Of a DNA stretch of 64,000 nt, positions 54,677-63,544 are shown in pieces. This stretch comes from FEN-1219 sp963817615 (lineage in GTDB: Bacteria > Pseudomonadota > Gammaproteobacteria > Steroidobacterales > Rariloculaceae), in NCBI GenBank assembly GCA_963817615.1, contig CAWFPH010000003.1, forward strand, positions 1,302,001 to 1,366,000. Direction: 5' to 3'. The translations under genes and the position numbers were made by a program. The notes beneath the pieces are model-generated. The model was not told the origin of the DNA. It was given only the letters and a program-made list of their open reading frames with translations, and made no database searches. The number at the start of each line of letters is the position of its first letter. Position 1 is the stretch's first letter.

Positions 54677-54692
54677 TCGAGCACGCCTCTGC

Positions 54693-56867
54693 TCATTGCG
54701 GTCCCCAGGGGATCGCGACCACGAGCTTGTCTTCCCACAGAGCGACTACCTTCCCGCCGCGCAGGTTCATGCAGTATGGCGGTAGCGGATCACCCTCCAG
54801 CACGTCGGTCTTCGCACGCGTCATAAGCGCCGCCATGGCGGCTACGTTAACGCTCGACCGCGACAGCGCCTGGGTCGTGACAGAAAACTTCCCGAGCGCC
54901 GGCTGGTTCGCGTCTCGGGATGCGGACAGGCTCCTGACCTGTAGCGGCAACAGCCATCGCTGAGCTAGACGAGCCTCCGGCGCAGCGTGGCCGGAATACT
55001 CCACAGTCAGGCCGGTCGTCGCATCGGTCACGATCTCGACCGATGCGCCTTCGCCGCGAGAGGCGACAAAGGAGATTGGCGTCCCGTATTGCCGGCCGTT
55101 GCGTTGTTTTCTGACGGTGATGCCGGCGCCCGCGGCGACTTCGCGAAGCGTGATCAGCCATTGGCGCAACGGCGGGAAGCCATGGTCCCAGTCGGGAGGA
55201 TCAACGAGCCACGGAATCTCGTCGAAGCGGGTCCAGCGATGGATCCACTGGCGACATTGGAACGCCGCGAGTGTCTGCATGAGCTCAGTCGGTGGATTGT
55301 GAGCAGGAACACCGTTGATGTCGTACCGCCGGATGCCGGCGCTCGTATGAAGGTACAACTGGCCGGTCGTTCCCGGCGGTGTTTCGTGCGAAAGACTGTC
55401 CGGCGCCGCACGTGCCTGCACGGTGACGTAGGGATTCAAGTCCGGCTCCGTCGGCCGCACGAGCCGCCATCGCAAGGCCGGCGCGACGGCGCTCGTGGCG
55501 AAGACGGTGACGGGCACGGGGAACGTCGCGCTGCTACCCGCCACGACCGCGGTATCCGACACGCTCACGCCTTGTACGGCCAGCACGGCGTGCCAGCTCA
55601 TGTCCCGGCAATTGAAATCGTCGCGCCAGGCGTCCTTCAGATTCGGTGCGTCGGGTGAGTACTCGGCCGAATGAGTGGCCGCCACGTAGAACACTTGGCC
55701 GGTGAGCGTGATCCCATCGGCATCGATGGCCCAATCGCCAATCGAGCCGCCTTCGATGCGCAGCCTTGCGAACGGTATGCTCCACAGGTACGTCGCCGAC
55801 GCCTCGTCGCTTGCCACTTTCGTAAAGTCAGCTCCCAGGTCCGTCTTCGCGACCTCGGCACCTGCGTCGCTACCGACCGTGTCGGCGACCAGGATCAACG
55901 AAGCGATGCCGGACAAGAACCCGACCGGCTCGTCGATGAACGCGATACCGATGCTGGCAAAGCCGAATTTGCCGAGCCAGCACCGAAAAGAATCCCAGTC
56001 CGAGGGGTCGCTGCTGAGCCTCAGCGTCAGGTCAATCCGGTCAATGGCTTCGCTGTCGGGCGGGTGTCCGAAACTCGGCGTTAGTGTCACGTCGATCGTG
56101 ATCGAAATGCTGGTGTCCCAGAGCACTCCCTTGCACGCGTCGGCCTTGTTGATGCCGACGCTGCCCATGACCTGCCAAGTCCCGTCGATCTGCGTCCAGG
56201 AAGCCGTCGGCGCGTCCTCGATCGACAACCCGTCCGGGAGCGGATTCAAGCCATCGCTGATCTGCTTGAGCACCCTCGACGTGAGCAGACCCGGCGTGAG
56301 GCGAATGAGCCAGCTCTGGTTCTCAAAGCGCCCGTTCAGCATGTTAAGTGTCGTGGCCAGGATGTCATCAGCGGGGTCGGATGCAAAGCGCAGTGTGACG
56401 ACGTGCTCGCGCAGCAGGAGCGCCGCGCCGGCCGTCACACCGGCCTCGTCCAAGCCGCTGATCGGTCTGGAATACAACATGGCGGGTGGAGTGAACCGTT
56501 GGGGCGGGGCGTTCGCCAGGTCGATTCCGACGATGCTGACCGCGATGGTCGCCGGTCCTGCCGCCGCAGTGATGAGCAGCCATCCCGTAGCGTTCGCGCT
56601 GGCGCCGACTGCAAAGGGGTCTGCGTCCAGCTCGGCGATGCTGACGTGCGAGATGCTCAGCGCCGCACGCGCGGGAAGCGAGCCGGGCGGTGCAGTGAAC
56701 CCCGGCGGTGCCAGGCCAACCTCTAGCGAGCTCCAACTCAGAGATCGGATCAACCGCTCATCGCCAAGTCCAGTCAGCGTCGGAAATGGATTCGGACCGA
56801 TCGATGCGAGAAGAAGCGCGAGTGACTCGAAACGGTCCTGCCTGAATTCGAGTTCGAGGGTACCCAT
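54693..56867 (-). CDS. Large protein of unknown function, first gene of the island pair
   Basis: 724 residues from ATG 56867 (MGTLELEFRQDRFESLALLL), which has GGAG before it; the open frame to 56978 was not used. No family recognised. The N-terminal two thirds are rich in beta strands and hydrophobic patches (SWLIRLTPGLLTSRVLKQIS, IDRIDLTLRLSSDPSDWDSF). The C-terminal third has strands and aromatic loops (RQWIHRWTRFDEIPWLVDPP). There is no signal peptide or membrane helix of full length. Its partner at 53087 begins 16 bases later. Located between an IS30 remnant and a metallo-beta-lactamase gene, inside the candidate island. Confidence 0.65.
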   Translation of the reverse strand: MGTLELEFRQDRFESLALLLASIGPNPFPTLTGLGDERLIRSLSWSSLEVGLAPPGFTAPPGSLPARAALSISHVSIAELDADPFAVGASANATGWLLITAAAGPATIAVSIVGIDLANAPPQRFTPPAMLYSRPISGLDEAGVTAGAALLLREHVVTLRFASDPADDILATTLNMLNGRFENQSWLIRLTPGLLTSRVLKQISDGLNPLPDGLSIEDAPTASWTQIDGTWQVMGSVGINKADACKGVLWDTSISITIDVTLTPSFGHPPDSEAIDRIDLTLRLSSDPSDWDSFRCWLGKFGFASIGIAFIDEPVGFLSGIASLILVADTVGSDAGAEVAKTDLGADFTKVASDEASATYLWSIPFARLRIEGGSIGDWAIDADGITLTGQVFYVAATHSAEYSPDAPNLKDAWRDDFNCRDMSWHAVLAVQGVSVSDTAVVAGSSATFPVPVTVFATSAVAPALRWRLVRPTEPDLNPYVTVQARAAPDSLSHETPPGTTGQLYLHTSAGIRRYDINGVPAHNPPTELMQTLAAFQCRQWIHRWTRFDEIPWLVDPPDWDHGFPPLRQWLITLREVAAGAGITVRKQRNGRQYGTPISFVASRGEGASVEIVTDATTGLTVEYSGHAAPEARLAQRWLLPLQVRSLSASRDANQPALGKFSVTTQALSRSSVNVAAMAALMTRAKTDVLEGDPLPPYCMNLRGGKVVALWEDKLVVAIPWGPQ

Positions 56868-57418
56868 AAATCGCTCCGCGCCAACATTGTGCTGTTGTTG
56901 ATCTTGATGTATCGCCGCGCCCGATGCGGCCCGGCGAGCTATCACGCACCGTGAACAAACGCTCCCCCCTACGGGCAAATCATCTCATGGCGGCGCGATC
57001 CAATGGGAGTCCGCCCAAGCTAACGAGTCTGCGCACAAAAGACGTCCCGCGCCGCACTTAGCATGTGCAGTGGTTGTCTTCGGGACAGTATCAGTAGGTT
57101 CAATGCCCCTGCTCTGCCCCAGCGTGTCCGGCTGCAGTAGCAAGTCTGCCGGAAGCCAGACGAGTCGAGACTCCTCGTTCTAGGGGGCGACTCTAGGAGC
57201 GACTCCCAAGAGCGTCCGGCCACCGCGTCAACATTAGGCTGCAGCCGGCCTCTAGGTCTTGGGAACGAGAATTCGCCCGCGCCGCCCCACTGAACCATGA
57301 TGCCGACAGTTGCTTCATCGGATATGGCCTGTGACTGTCAGAAATTCGCCACCGCCGTCTTGCCGCAGCACGTCGAGCTACAAGCTCCTCCGCTTCGGCG
57401 CCCTGATGATGCCGGCGC
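56868..57418. other. Intergenic region without a recognisable gene
   Basis: About 550 bases between the unknown pair and the metallo-beta-lactamase gene. It contains a cluster of short GAGTC/GACTC-type inverted motifs near 57160-57210 (for example GAGTCGAGACTC and CGACTCTAGGAGCGACTCC). No open frame with family resemblance was found. The promoter of the 56867 gene must lie at its left edge. Confidence 0.55.
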
Positions 57419-58345
57419 TTACTGTCCGCGTGTCTCCTGCACGACGCGCCGCTCGAGACCTGCCAGGCCCGCTGCGGCGTAGGCCGCACAGGCACCCGGG
57501 ACGATGAAAGGGTTGGTCGTTGGATCGGCGAGCCGCGCGGCGATCTTGGCGCTCATTTGGAAAGCCCATGGATGCGGCGAGAGCTGCACGTCGCACGGCA
57601 GCGCGGCGATCTTCGCAAGGCTGGCGCGGAAGCCATCCACGCGACTTGGATGCTCAGCGTCACCAGCAAACCGGAAGCCGTCCGAGGAAACGGCAGTCAC
57701 ACTGTCCGCGTATACGATGTCGAGACAGCGGTTCAGCTCACAGGATCGCCAGGTCCAGGTCGTGCTGCCAGGAGTATGCCCCGGCGTCAGGTGTGCGGTG
57801 ATTGCGACGTCACCGACATGCAAGATCTCGCCATCGTCGACGACGCGCACGTTGGACACGGCGGGAAAGCCTTCCGAGCCCGCTTGTGGGTCGTCATCGG
57901 TCGGTCGACCTAGTTCGAGCGCTTCGGCCCCGCGCGGACTCGCGGCGACTCGCGCTCCGCTCGCACGCGCCAGCGCGTGGATACCGCCGGTGTGGTCGTG
58001 ATGGGCGTGGCTGTTGGCGATCAATCGCACCTCGGCGAGATGAAAGCCAAGCGTCTCGAGGTTCGCCGAGACCAACGGCGCGGACTGCGGCAACGCGCCG
58101 TCGAGCAGGATCAGTCCGTCGTCAGACACGATCAAGATCACCGACAACCCCTTGGGGCCAACGTAATAGGTGTTGCCGTAGATCCGGAAGGGTGGGATGG
58201 CCTCGTTCCACGCCGCGCAGTTCTCGCACGCATCCGGTGGATCGGGGAGCAGCCCCGCGGCCAACGAGCCGATGTGATCCTGCGCGCGAGCGCTCGCCGC
58301 TGAAACGAGCGCAAACGCGACTGCACTACACGCCACTCGTTTCAT
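57419..58345 (-). CDS. Subclass B3-like metallo-beta-lactamase
   Basis: A 308-residue exported hydrolase: signal peptide (AVAFALVSAASARAQ) and a zinc MBL fold. Metal ligands follow the B3 pattern: NSHAHHDHTGG (His113, His115, Asp117, His118), His191 in LTPGHTPGSTTW, Ser216 in YADS at the usual Ser221 place and His259 in QLSPHPWAF. The N-terminal WNEAIPPFRIYGNTYYVGP is also B3-like. This makes carbapenem or other beta-lactam hydrolysis plausible, but MBL-fold enzymes with other substrates share these motifs. Start ATG 58345 behind GAGGTGG. Single gene within the candidate island. Confidence 0.88.
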   Translation of the reverse strand: MKRVACSAVAFALVSAASARAQDHIGSLAAGLLPDPPDACENCAAWNEAIPPFRIYGNTYYVGPKGLSVILIVSDDGLILLDGALPQSAPLVSANLETLGFHLAEVRLIANSHAHHDHTGGIHALARASGARVAASPRGAEALELGRPTDDDPQAGSEGFPAVSNVRVVDDGEILHVGDVAITAHLTPGHTPGSTTWTWRSCELNRCLDIVYADSVTAVSSDGFRFAGDAEHPSRVDGFRASLAKIAALPCDVQLSPHPWAFQMSAKIAARLADPTTNPFIVPGACAAYAAAGLAGLERRVVQETRGQ

Positions 58346-58553
58346 GAAAGCGCCACCTCGACGAGACTATGCGTTGGGTTCGACCGTACGAGCTCCGTCG
58401 GCGGCGGTCGACCGCCGGACGGACAGCCACAGTTGCCGTTGCATCCACTGTTGTGTCCGCCCCCTTCCTCTGCGGCCAAAATCGAATAGCCCAAGAGGTC
58501 CGAGCCGCGGTGGGCCGAGGCATCGAGCGTGGTCGTTCATCGCTACGCTGATT

Positions 58554-59954
58554 TCAGCGCTTGAACTCGAAGATGTCGTCCTTCTTGGGACGTTGCATGC
58601 CGTTCTCCCAATACTTCTCCCAGATTTGCGCCCAAGGACGGGCGTACATGTCGAGCACGTCGTAATGCTCGATGACGTTCGGCGGAGCGACGGGAGTCGC
58701 CTTGCCGTCGATCGGGTAGATCGTCTGCAGGCACTCGATATAGACGAACGGCGTTCCTTCGTCGAAGTCGCTCTGCTTCACGAAGTTCCGCACGATGCGC
58801 ACCGGCTGCACGAGCGCTTCGGGATCGTAGAACACGCTCTCGTGGCGCAGGCCGATGAACTTGCCTTTCGAGTCGCGGTTCGGCGTGTAGATCTCGATCG
58901 TCTGCAATTTGTTCGAGAACTCGAACGCGCCGTGGGACGTCCAGCCCTGGATGTTCGACGTCCACGTGATCAGCGCGTCGCCGTCCCAGAAGCCGATGGT
59001 CTCGCCGTACCAGCGCGGCACGTCCGCCCCGAGGCGCGGCACGACGCCGCTCTTGTCGAACTCGCGGCCGATGTGGATCTGGGTGATGTAGTTGTCGGAC
59101 GACGACGTCATGATCTGCACGAGCTTGGGCGTGACCAGGATCTGGTGCGCGCCGGTCGCGGCCCAGTGGTAGCGGCGCATGAAGCCCTCGGGCCAGCAAT
59201 ACGTGCCGGGCCACTGCGCGGCGTTGGAGTGCCCTTCGTGGTACTCCTGCTGGACCATCCGGGTCTGGTACTCGGGCGTCAGCAGCGACAGGATCGTCGG
59301 AATCTGATTCCACAGCATCCCGTACCACGTGCCGAACATCATCCCGTAATTCACGGGCTCGTAGCGGCCGTTCCACTCGTCGGGCAGCGTCGCGCCGGTT
59401 TTCGTCGTCGGGCCGCCGTGGCGACGGGCCTCGTCGAGCAGCGCGGCGTAATGCTCCTCCGCGGTCTTGAAGCGGTACGGGCTCACGATTGCCTCGCGGG
59501 GATAGTCGCGATCGCAAAATCCCCACGCCGCGGTCGCCGGCGAGCCGTGGATCGTCGCGAGACCCACGGCGGTGTCGCCGTGCTGCTGCTCGATTGCGAA
59601 GGTGCTGTTGCAGCGAAAGTAGCGGGGATCGCTCCACAGCGCACGGTCCTTGTAGAAATCCTTCGACGTGAACAGGTCCACCGGCAGCGGGGTGATGCCG
59701 GGCGGCACGGCGCCATTGAACGCCGAGCCGATGTCGACGACCTTACCGTCGACCTTCACCCGGAGCGGACCGACGCCGGGGTACTTCGCCAACAAGGCGT
59801 CCGTCAGGAGCCCCGTGGTTCGCAGCTGCGGCAGCTCTTTCAGCACGGGTGCGCCGCGGCCGACGCGGACCGGATCCTCGTTCCGTTCTTGGGCCTGCGC
59901 GGTCGTGATCAGAATTCCGACCGCGACCGCCGCGATTGTTAAAGCAACTTTCAT
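58554..59954 (-). CDS. Long exported protein, paralogue C (family of unknown function)
   Basis: A 466-residue paralogue of the proteins at 23010 and 25542. Signal peptide MKVALTIAAVAVGILITTAQ, then all family blocks: LPVDLFTSKDFYKDRALW, YFRCNSTFA, AAWGFCDRDYPREAIVSPY, PTILSLLTPEYQTR, TYCWPEGFMRRYHW, VPRLGADVPRWYGETIGFWD, LITWTSNIQGW, FYDPEALVQPVRIVRNFVK and DMYARPWAQIWEKYWENGM. Start ATG 59954 with GAGGAGTAGGGA before it. Placed near the right edge of the candidate island, divergently from a SnoaL-like exported protein. Function unknown. Confidence 0.8.
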   Translation of the reverse strand: MKVALTIAAVAVGILITTAQAQERNEDPVRVGRGAPVLKELPQLRTTGLLTDALLAKYPGVGPLRVKVDGKVVDIGSAFNGAVPPGITPLPVDLFTSKDFYKDRALWSDPRYFRCNSTFAIEQQHGDTAVGLATIHGSPATAAWGFCDRDYPREAIVSPYRFKTAEEHYAALLDEARRHGGPTTKTGATLPDEWNGRYEPVNYGMMFGTWYGMLWNQIPTILSLLTPEYQTRMVQQEYHEGHSNAAQWPGTYCWPEGFMRRYHWAATGAHQILVTPKLVQIMTSSSDNYITQIHIGREFDKSGVVPRLGADVPRWYGETIGFWDGDALITWTSNIQGWTSHGAFEFSNKLQTIEIYTPNRDSKGKFIGLRHESVFYDPEALVQPVRIVRNFVKQSDFDEGTPFVYIECLQTIYPIDGKATPVAPPNVIEHYDVLDMYARPWAQIWEKYWENGMQRPKKDDIFEFKR

Positions 59955-60135
59955 TCGTCCCTACTCCTCGTCACGAGACCTCTCGAACCCAGTGTAAGAA
60001 AATCGGGCCGCCGCGCTACTGATCGCGCCGGGGTCGGCGAGCGGCTCGCCGCTATGGCGGGCTGAAGATCGAGCCGTTCAGTCGTACTATCCGAAGTCGC
60101 GAGTCGCGTCACCTGACTCGGTCGAAGAGGGAATC

Positions 60136-61047
60136 ATGGCTCAACGGCGTCGTGCATACGAAGCGCATCTACTGGCCGTCGCCGGGCTTTTGGCGCTGCT
60201 CGGCGTGTCGCCGAGCTCCGCAGCGGCGGCTCAATGCGACCGCGCGTGCCTGACGGGCATGATCGACCGTTACGCGGCTGCGCTCCTCGCGCACGATCCC
60301 GCGAACCTGCCGCTCGCAGCCGACGTGCGGTTCACGGAGGATTCGAAGCAGCTGAAGCTCGGCGAGGGGCTGTGGCAGGAGACGCTCACCCAGGGGAAGT
60401 TCCGGCAGGACTACCTGGATACCGCGAAGCAGATTGCGGCCTCCCATCTGCAGTTGCTGGAGGGGAAGGACCAGATTCTGCTGTCGGTAGTGCTGCACGT
60501 GCAGGACGAAAAAATCGCGGGTATCGAGACGCTCGTGCAACGAGTCATGCCGGAGTCGCGCTTCCAGCCGACGGAGCTCGGGCAGCCGATTCGCGGCATG
60601 AACGCGCCGGTGCCGCCGGGCAAACGAGAGTCGCGTGCCGCCATGATCGAGACCGCGCTCGCGTATCCCAACGGATTGCGGGTCGGCAATTTTACCGACG
60701 GCGGCACGCCGTTCGCGCCGGAAACCTACCGCGTCGAGAACGGCGTGATCACGGCCGGCGCAGGGTGCGGTCGGCCGGGCTGCGGCATGTACGAGCAGAC
60801 GATCATGCTGCACCCCGACGTAACGCCTAGCGTCGCCGCAGTGGACGAGCAGATGGGCATCGTCGTGCTGTGGATGAATTTCGGCTTCACCAATTCCTAC
60901 GGCCCCGGCAACGCGCTCGTGACGTTCGAAGCGTTCAAGGTGTGGGGCGGGCAAATCCACGCGATCAACGCTTTCTTTCGCACCCTGCCGCTCGCGACCT
61001 CGCGCAACTGGGCGTCCGCGGATCCGGTCACGGGGTGGGCGCGATGA
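60136..61047 (+). CDS. Exported SnoaL-like (DUF8021-type) protein
   Basis: A 303-residue protein. A signal peptide ends near SSAAAAQ and is followed by CDRACLTGMIDRYAAALLAH, DPANLPLAADVRFTEDSKQL and LKLGEGLWQETLTQGKF, a pattern I associate with the DUF8021/SnoaL-like exported family, whose members bind small hydrophobic or polyketide-like ligands. The N-terminal Cys pair and later Cys residues (GAGCGRPGCGMYEQ) may form disulfides. ATG 60136 behind AGAGGGAAT. Divergent from paralogue C, so probably part of the same exported-protein set. Confidence 0.65.
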   Translation: MAQRRRAYEAHLLAVAGLLALLGVSPSSAAAAQCDRACLTGMIDRYAAALLAHDPANLPLAADVRFTEDSKQLKLGEGLWQETLTQGKFRQDYLDTAKQIAASHLQLLEGKDQILLSVVLHVQDEKIAGIETLVQRVMPESRFQPTELGQPIRGMNAPVPPGKRESRAAMIETALAYPNGLRVGNFTDGGTPFAPETYRVENGVITAGAGCGRPGCGMYEQTIMLHPDVTPSVAAVDEQMGIVVLWMNFGFTNSYGPGNALVTFEAFKVWGGQIHAINAFFRTLPLATSRNWASADPVTGWAR

Positions 61048-61177
61048 ACGCCGCGCTGGAACGATCTCGATTCAGCGCCCACGCCCGATCCGCGGCCGAT
61101 GCAAAGTCGACCGTCCAGGGGCGTCATGGAAGCGCGGCCGCAAATTCGTCGCCGATTACTACGACGGCGACGGCCAC

Positions 61178-61384
61178 GTGCCCGAAGCCGTAATGCCGCG
61201 CTTCGCCGAGCTCGCCAAGCGGTTCCTCGTCGCCAAATGCGGCAAGGTGCGCGATCTCACGCTCGACCACTGCGCGATGGCGATCGAGATCTACCTTGCC
61301 CCGCATTTCGGCAAGGTGCGCTTGAAACACCGCGGCGTCGCTGTTGCTTGTACCGGCGTCGACGTGGTAGTCGTCCCGGAGTAG
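61178..61384 (+). pseudogene. Short gene remnant or very small gene next to the tRNA
   Basis: The frame reads MPEAVMPRFAELAKRFLVAK, CGKVRDLTLDHCAMAIEIYL, APHFGKVRLKHRGVAVACTG and VDVVVVPE to a stop at 61384. Protein-like sequence in this frame continues upstream (KRGRKFVADYYDGDGH) to about 61130, where no start codon exists. It may therefore be the end of a truncated gene. The GTG at 61178 is the nominal start. Family not recognised. It stands 60 bases before the right tRNA-derived repeat, and truncation at an island edge would fit. Confidence 0.35.
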
Positions 61385-61436
61385 CAAACCTGAACGACAC
61401 TGAAACCGACGTCGAAGTTTCGAGCCTAACTTACTG

Positions 61437-61459
61437 AATGAATTGGTGGGCCGTGCAGG
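61437..61459. repeat. Direct repeat of the tRNA-Lys 3' end (right copy, within and beyond the tRNA)
   Basis: The 23 bases identical to 45069-45091. Here they form the T-stem 3' side, acceptor strand, encoded CCA and seven bases past the tRNA-Lys gene. The distance to the left copy is 16,368 bases. Confidence 0.75.
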
Positions 61460-61519
61460 GATCGAACCTGCGACCAATGGATTAAAAGTCCAGTGCTCTA
61501 CCAACTGAGCTAACGGCCC
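61444..61519 (-). tRNA. tRNA-Lys (anticodon TTT), CCA encoded
   Basis: On the minus strand the gene starts GGGCCGTTAGCTCAGTTGG, has anticodon loop CTTTTAA (TTT, Lys) and ends with T-arm GCAGGTTCGATCCCTGC (T-stem and loop), acceptor CGGCCC, discriminator A and CCA. Acceptor stem GGGCCG pairs with CGGCCC. The length of 76 bases including CCA is standard. It is a typical integration target; its 3' end is repeated at 45069. Confidence 0.97.
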
Positions 61520-61669
61520 GCTATCGCCTGCGGCGCACGCTCGCGGCCGCGGCGTGCGTAAACATTATAGAACGGAACGCCGGGTCGGGCACCGCAAACG
61601 CTGGACTGAGAGGCGCTCCCTAGCCGCTTGCAGGGGCGTTCGCCCTAAATTGGCCGCGGAGAACCACCG

Positions 61670-63474
61670 ATGGCCCTCGATCGCAAGGACAAGCTCGCCG
61701 CCGGCGTGCTCTGGCTGTTCGCGCTGCCGTTCGCGGCGGTCGGCGTCGTTGCGTCGTACTGGGTCGTGTCGACGCTCGCGAGTTGGCAGCGCATGGCGAA
61801 TTGGGTCGGCGTGCCCGCCGACCTCGTCTCGCTCGACCTGCGCTCGCACGGCAGCAGCGATCACGCAACGACGTACAAAGTCGTCGCACAATACCGCTAT
61901 CGATTCGACGGCCGCGACTACACGGGCGATCGCGTCGCGATCAGCGATTTCTCCGACAACATCGGCAGCTTCCACCGCGACCTCTACGCGCAGCTGCGCG
62001 CGGCACAGCGCCGCCACCAGCCCGTCACGGTCTACGTCGACCCGCAGCAACCCGCAAGCGCCGTGCTCAACCGCGATCCGCGCTGGCCGCTGCTCGCGTT
62101 TCAGTCGCTGTTCGCGCTGATCTTCGGCGGCGTGGGCGGCGGCCTGATGTACGGCGCGATCGTCGGCGGCAAGAAGGTCGCGGCGCAGCGCGAGCTGCAG
62201 CGGCGTTACCCGAACGAGCCTTGGCGCTGGCGTCCCGAATGGAGCAACCCGCGCATCGAGAGCTCGAGCCGCGCGACGGCGTACGGTGCGACCGTTTTCG
62301 CAATGCTCTGGAACGCAGTCTCGGCGCCGGTCCTGATGTTCCTGCCGGACGAGCTTGCAAAAGGCAACCGCGCCGCGCTCATCGGGCTCGTGTTTCCGCT
62401 CGCGGGCATCGGACTCGCGGTGTGGGCCGTGCGCGCGTGGCTCCGGCTGCGGCGCTTCGGCACTTCGGCGCTCGCGCTGGAACGCGTGCCGATCGGCCTC
62501 GGCGGAGGCTGGCGCGGCTCGATCCGGGTGCCGGCGAGAGTCGAGCTCGATGGCGAGTTCCATCTCGATCTCTCCTGCGTCGAGCGTTACCGCAGCGGCA
62601 CTGGCCGCAACCGCAGCACCAGCGAGCGGATCCTCTGGCAGAACGAATGGACGGTGCCGCGCTCGCGCTGCGCATTCGCCGCCGGTATCACGACGATCCC
62701 GGTCGAAATCGCGGTGCCTGCGGAGCAACCGGCGACGAGCGTGGACGACGGCGACCGCATCACGTGGCGCCTCGACGTCTCGGCAGTGTGCCCCGGTCCA
62801 GATTACTGGAGCCGCTTCGCGCTGCCGGTGTTCGACCTCGGCGAGCGCGCGCCGCTGTTCGGCGACGCGGAGGATACGCCGATGACCGCGGTGGGCGCCG
62901 GTTCCGCGGCGACGGCCGCGCTCGAGCCGCGCACGCTCGCGGCGCTCGGTATCGTCTGCCAGCGCGAGCCCTCGGGCCGCGAGACCTGGACGTTCCGCCG
63001 CGCACGGGACAAATCGGTTGCGCTGTCGCTCACGGCGATCACCGCAATCTGGAGCGCGATCTCGATCGGCCTCTTCTGGACCGACGCGCCGCTGCTGTTT
63101 CCGCTCGCGTTCGGCGCGTTCGATCTCGTGTTCGTTTGGTGGACGCTCACGCTCTGGCTGACCGAGTATCGCGTGGCGCTCGACGACCGCACGCTCAAAC
63201 TGTCGCGCCGCGGCTTCGCCGCCGCCAGGCCGCACGAGCTGCCGCGCGCATTCGTCCGCAAGGTGCGCGTTGCACGCGGCATGCAAGCAGGCAGCAAGCT
63301 CTACTACGACTTGAAGGGGACACGCCCGACGGCAGCTTCACGGCCGCCGCCTCGATCCCCGATCGCGCCGCTGCTGACTGGCTCGCCGCCCACTTCTCAA
63401 CCGAGCCCGAGCACCGCTCCGACGCGCAAACGCCGGCCGACCTGTCGCGGAATTCGGTCGCACGCTTCGCGTGA
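61670..63474 (+). pseudogene. DUF3592-type membrane protein gene with a one-base frameshift near the end
   Basis: About 600 residues from ATG 61670 (GGAG upstream): MALDRKDKLAAGVLWLFALP, then a DUF3592-type extracellular domain between helices (YKVVAQYRYRFDGRDYTGDR, VTVYVDPQQPASAVLNRDPR), several helices and a late C-terminal helix pair (SLTAITAIWSAISIGLFWTD). At about 63317 (LYYDLKG) the frame breaks. One more G in GGGG would continue it as GDTPDGSFTAAASIPDRAAA to the stop at 63474. Because the change is in a G homopolymer and the tail is well kept, a sequencing error or very recent mutation is likely. Function unknown; members are often exported-domain membrane proteins. Confidence 0.75.
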
Positions 63475-63544
63475 CGAGACCACGCCCAACCGCGGGCTCA
63501 GCCGAGCCGCTTTTCGCTCCGCCGCTCGACACCTGGACCCCGTC

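Noticed and set aside
61565..63286. 573-residue open frame opposite the DUF3592 gene
   Set aside because: It has Arg/Glu/Ala-rich antisense composition without ribosome site or domain; the plus-strand frame holds helices and a known domain type.
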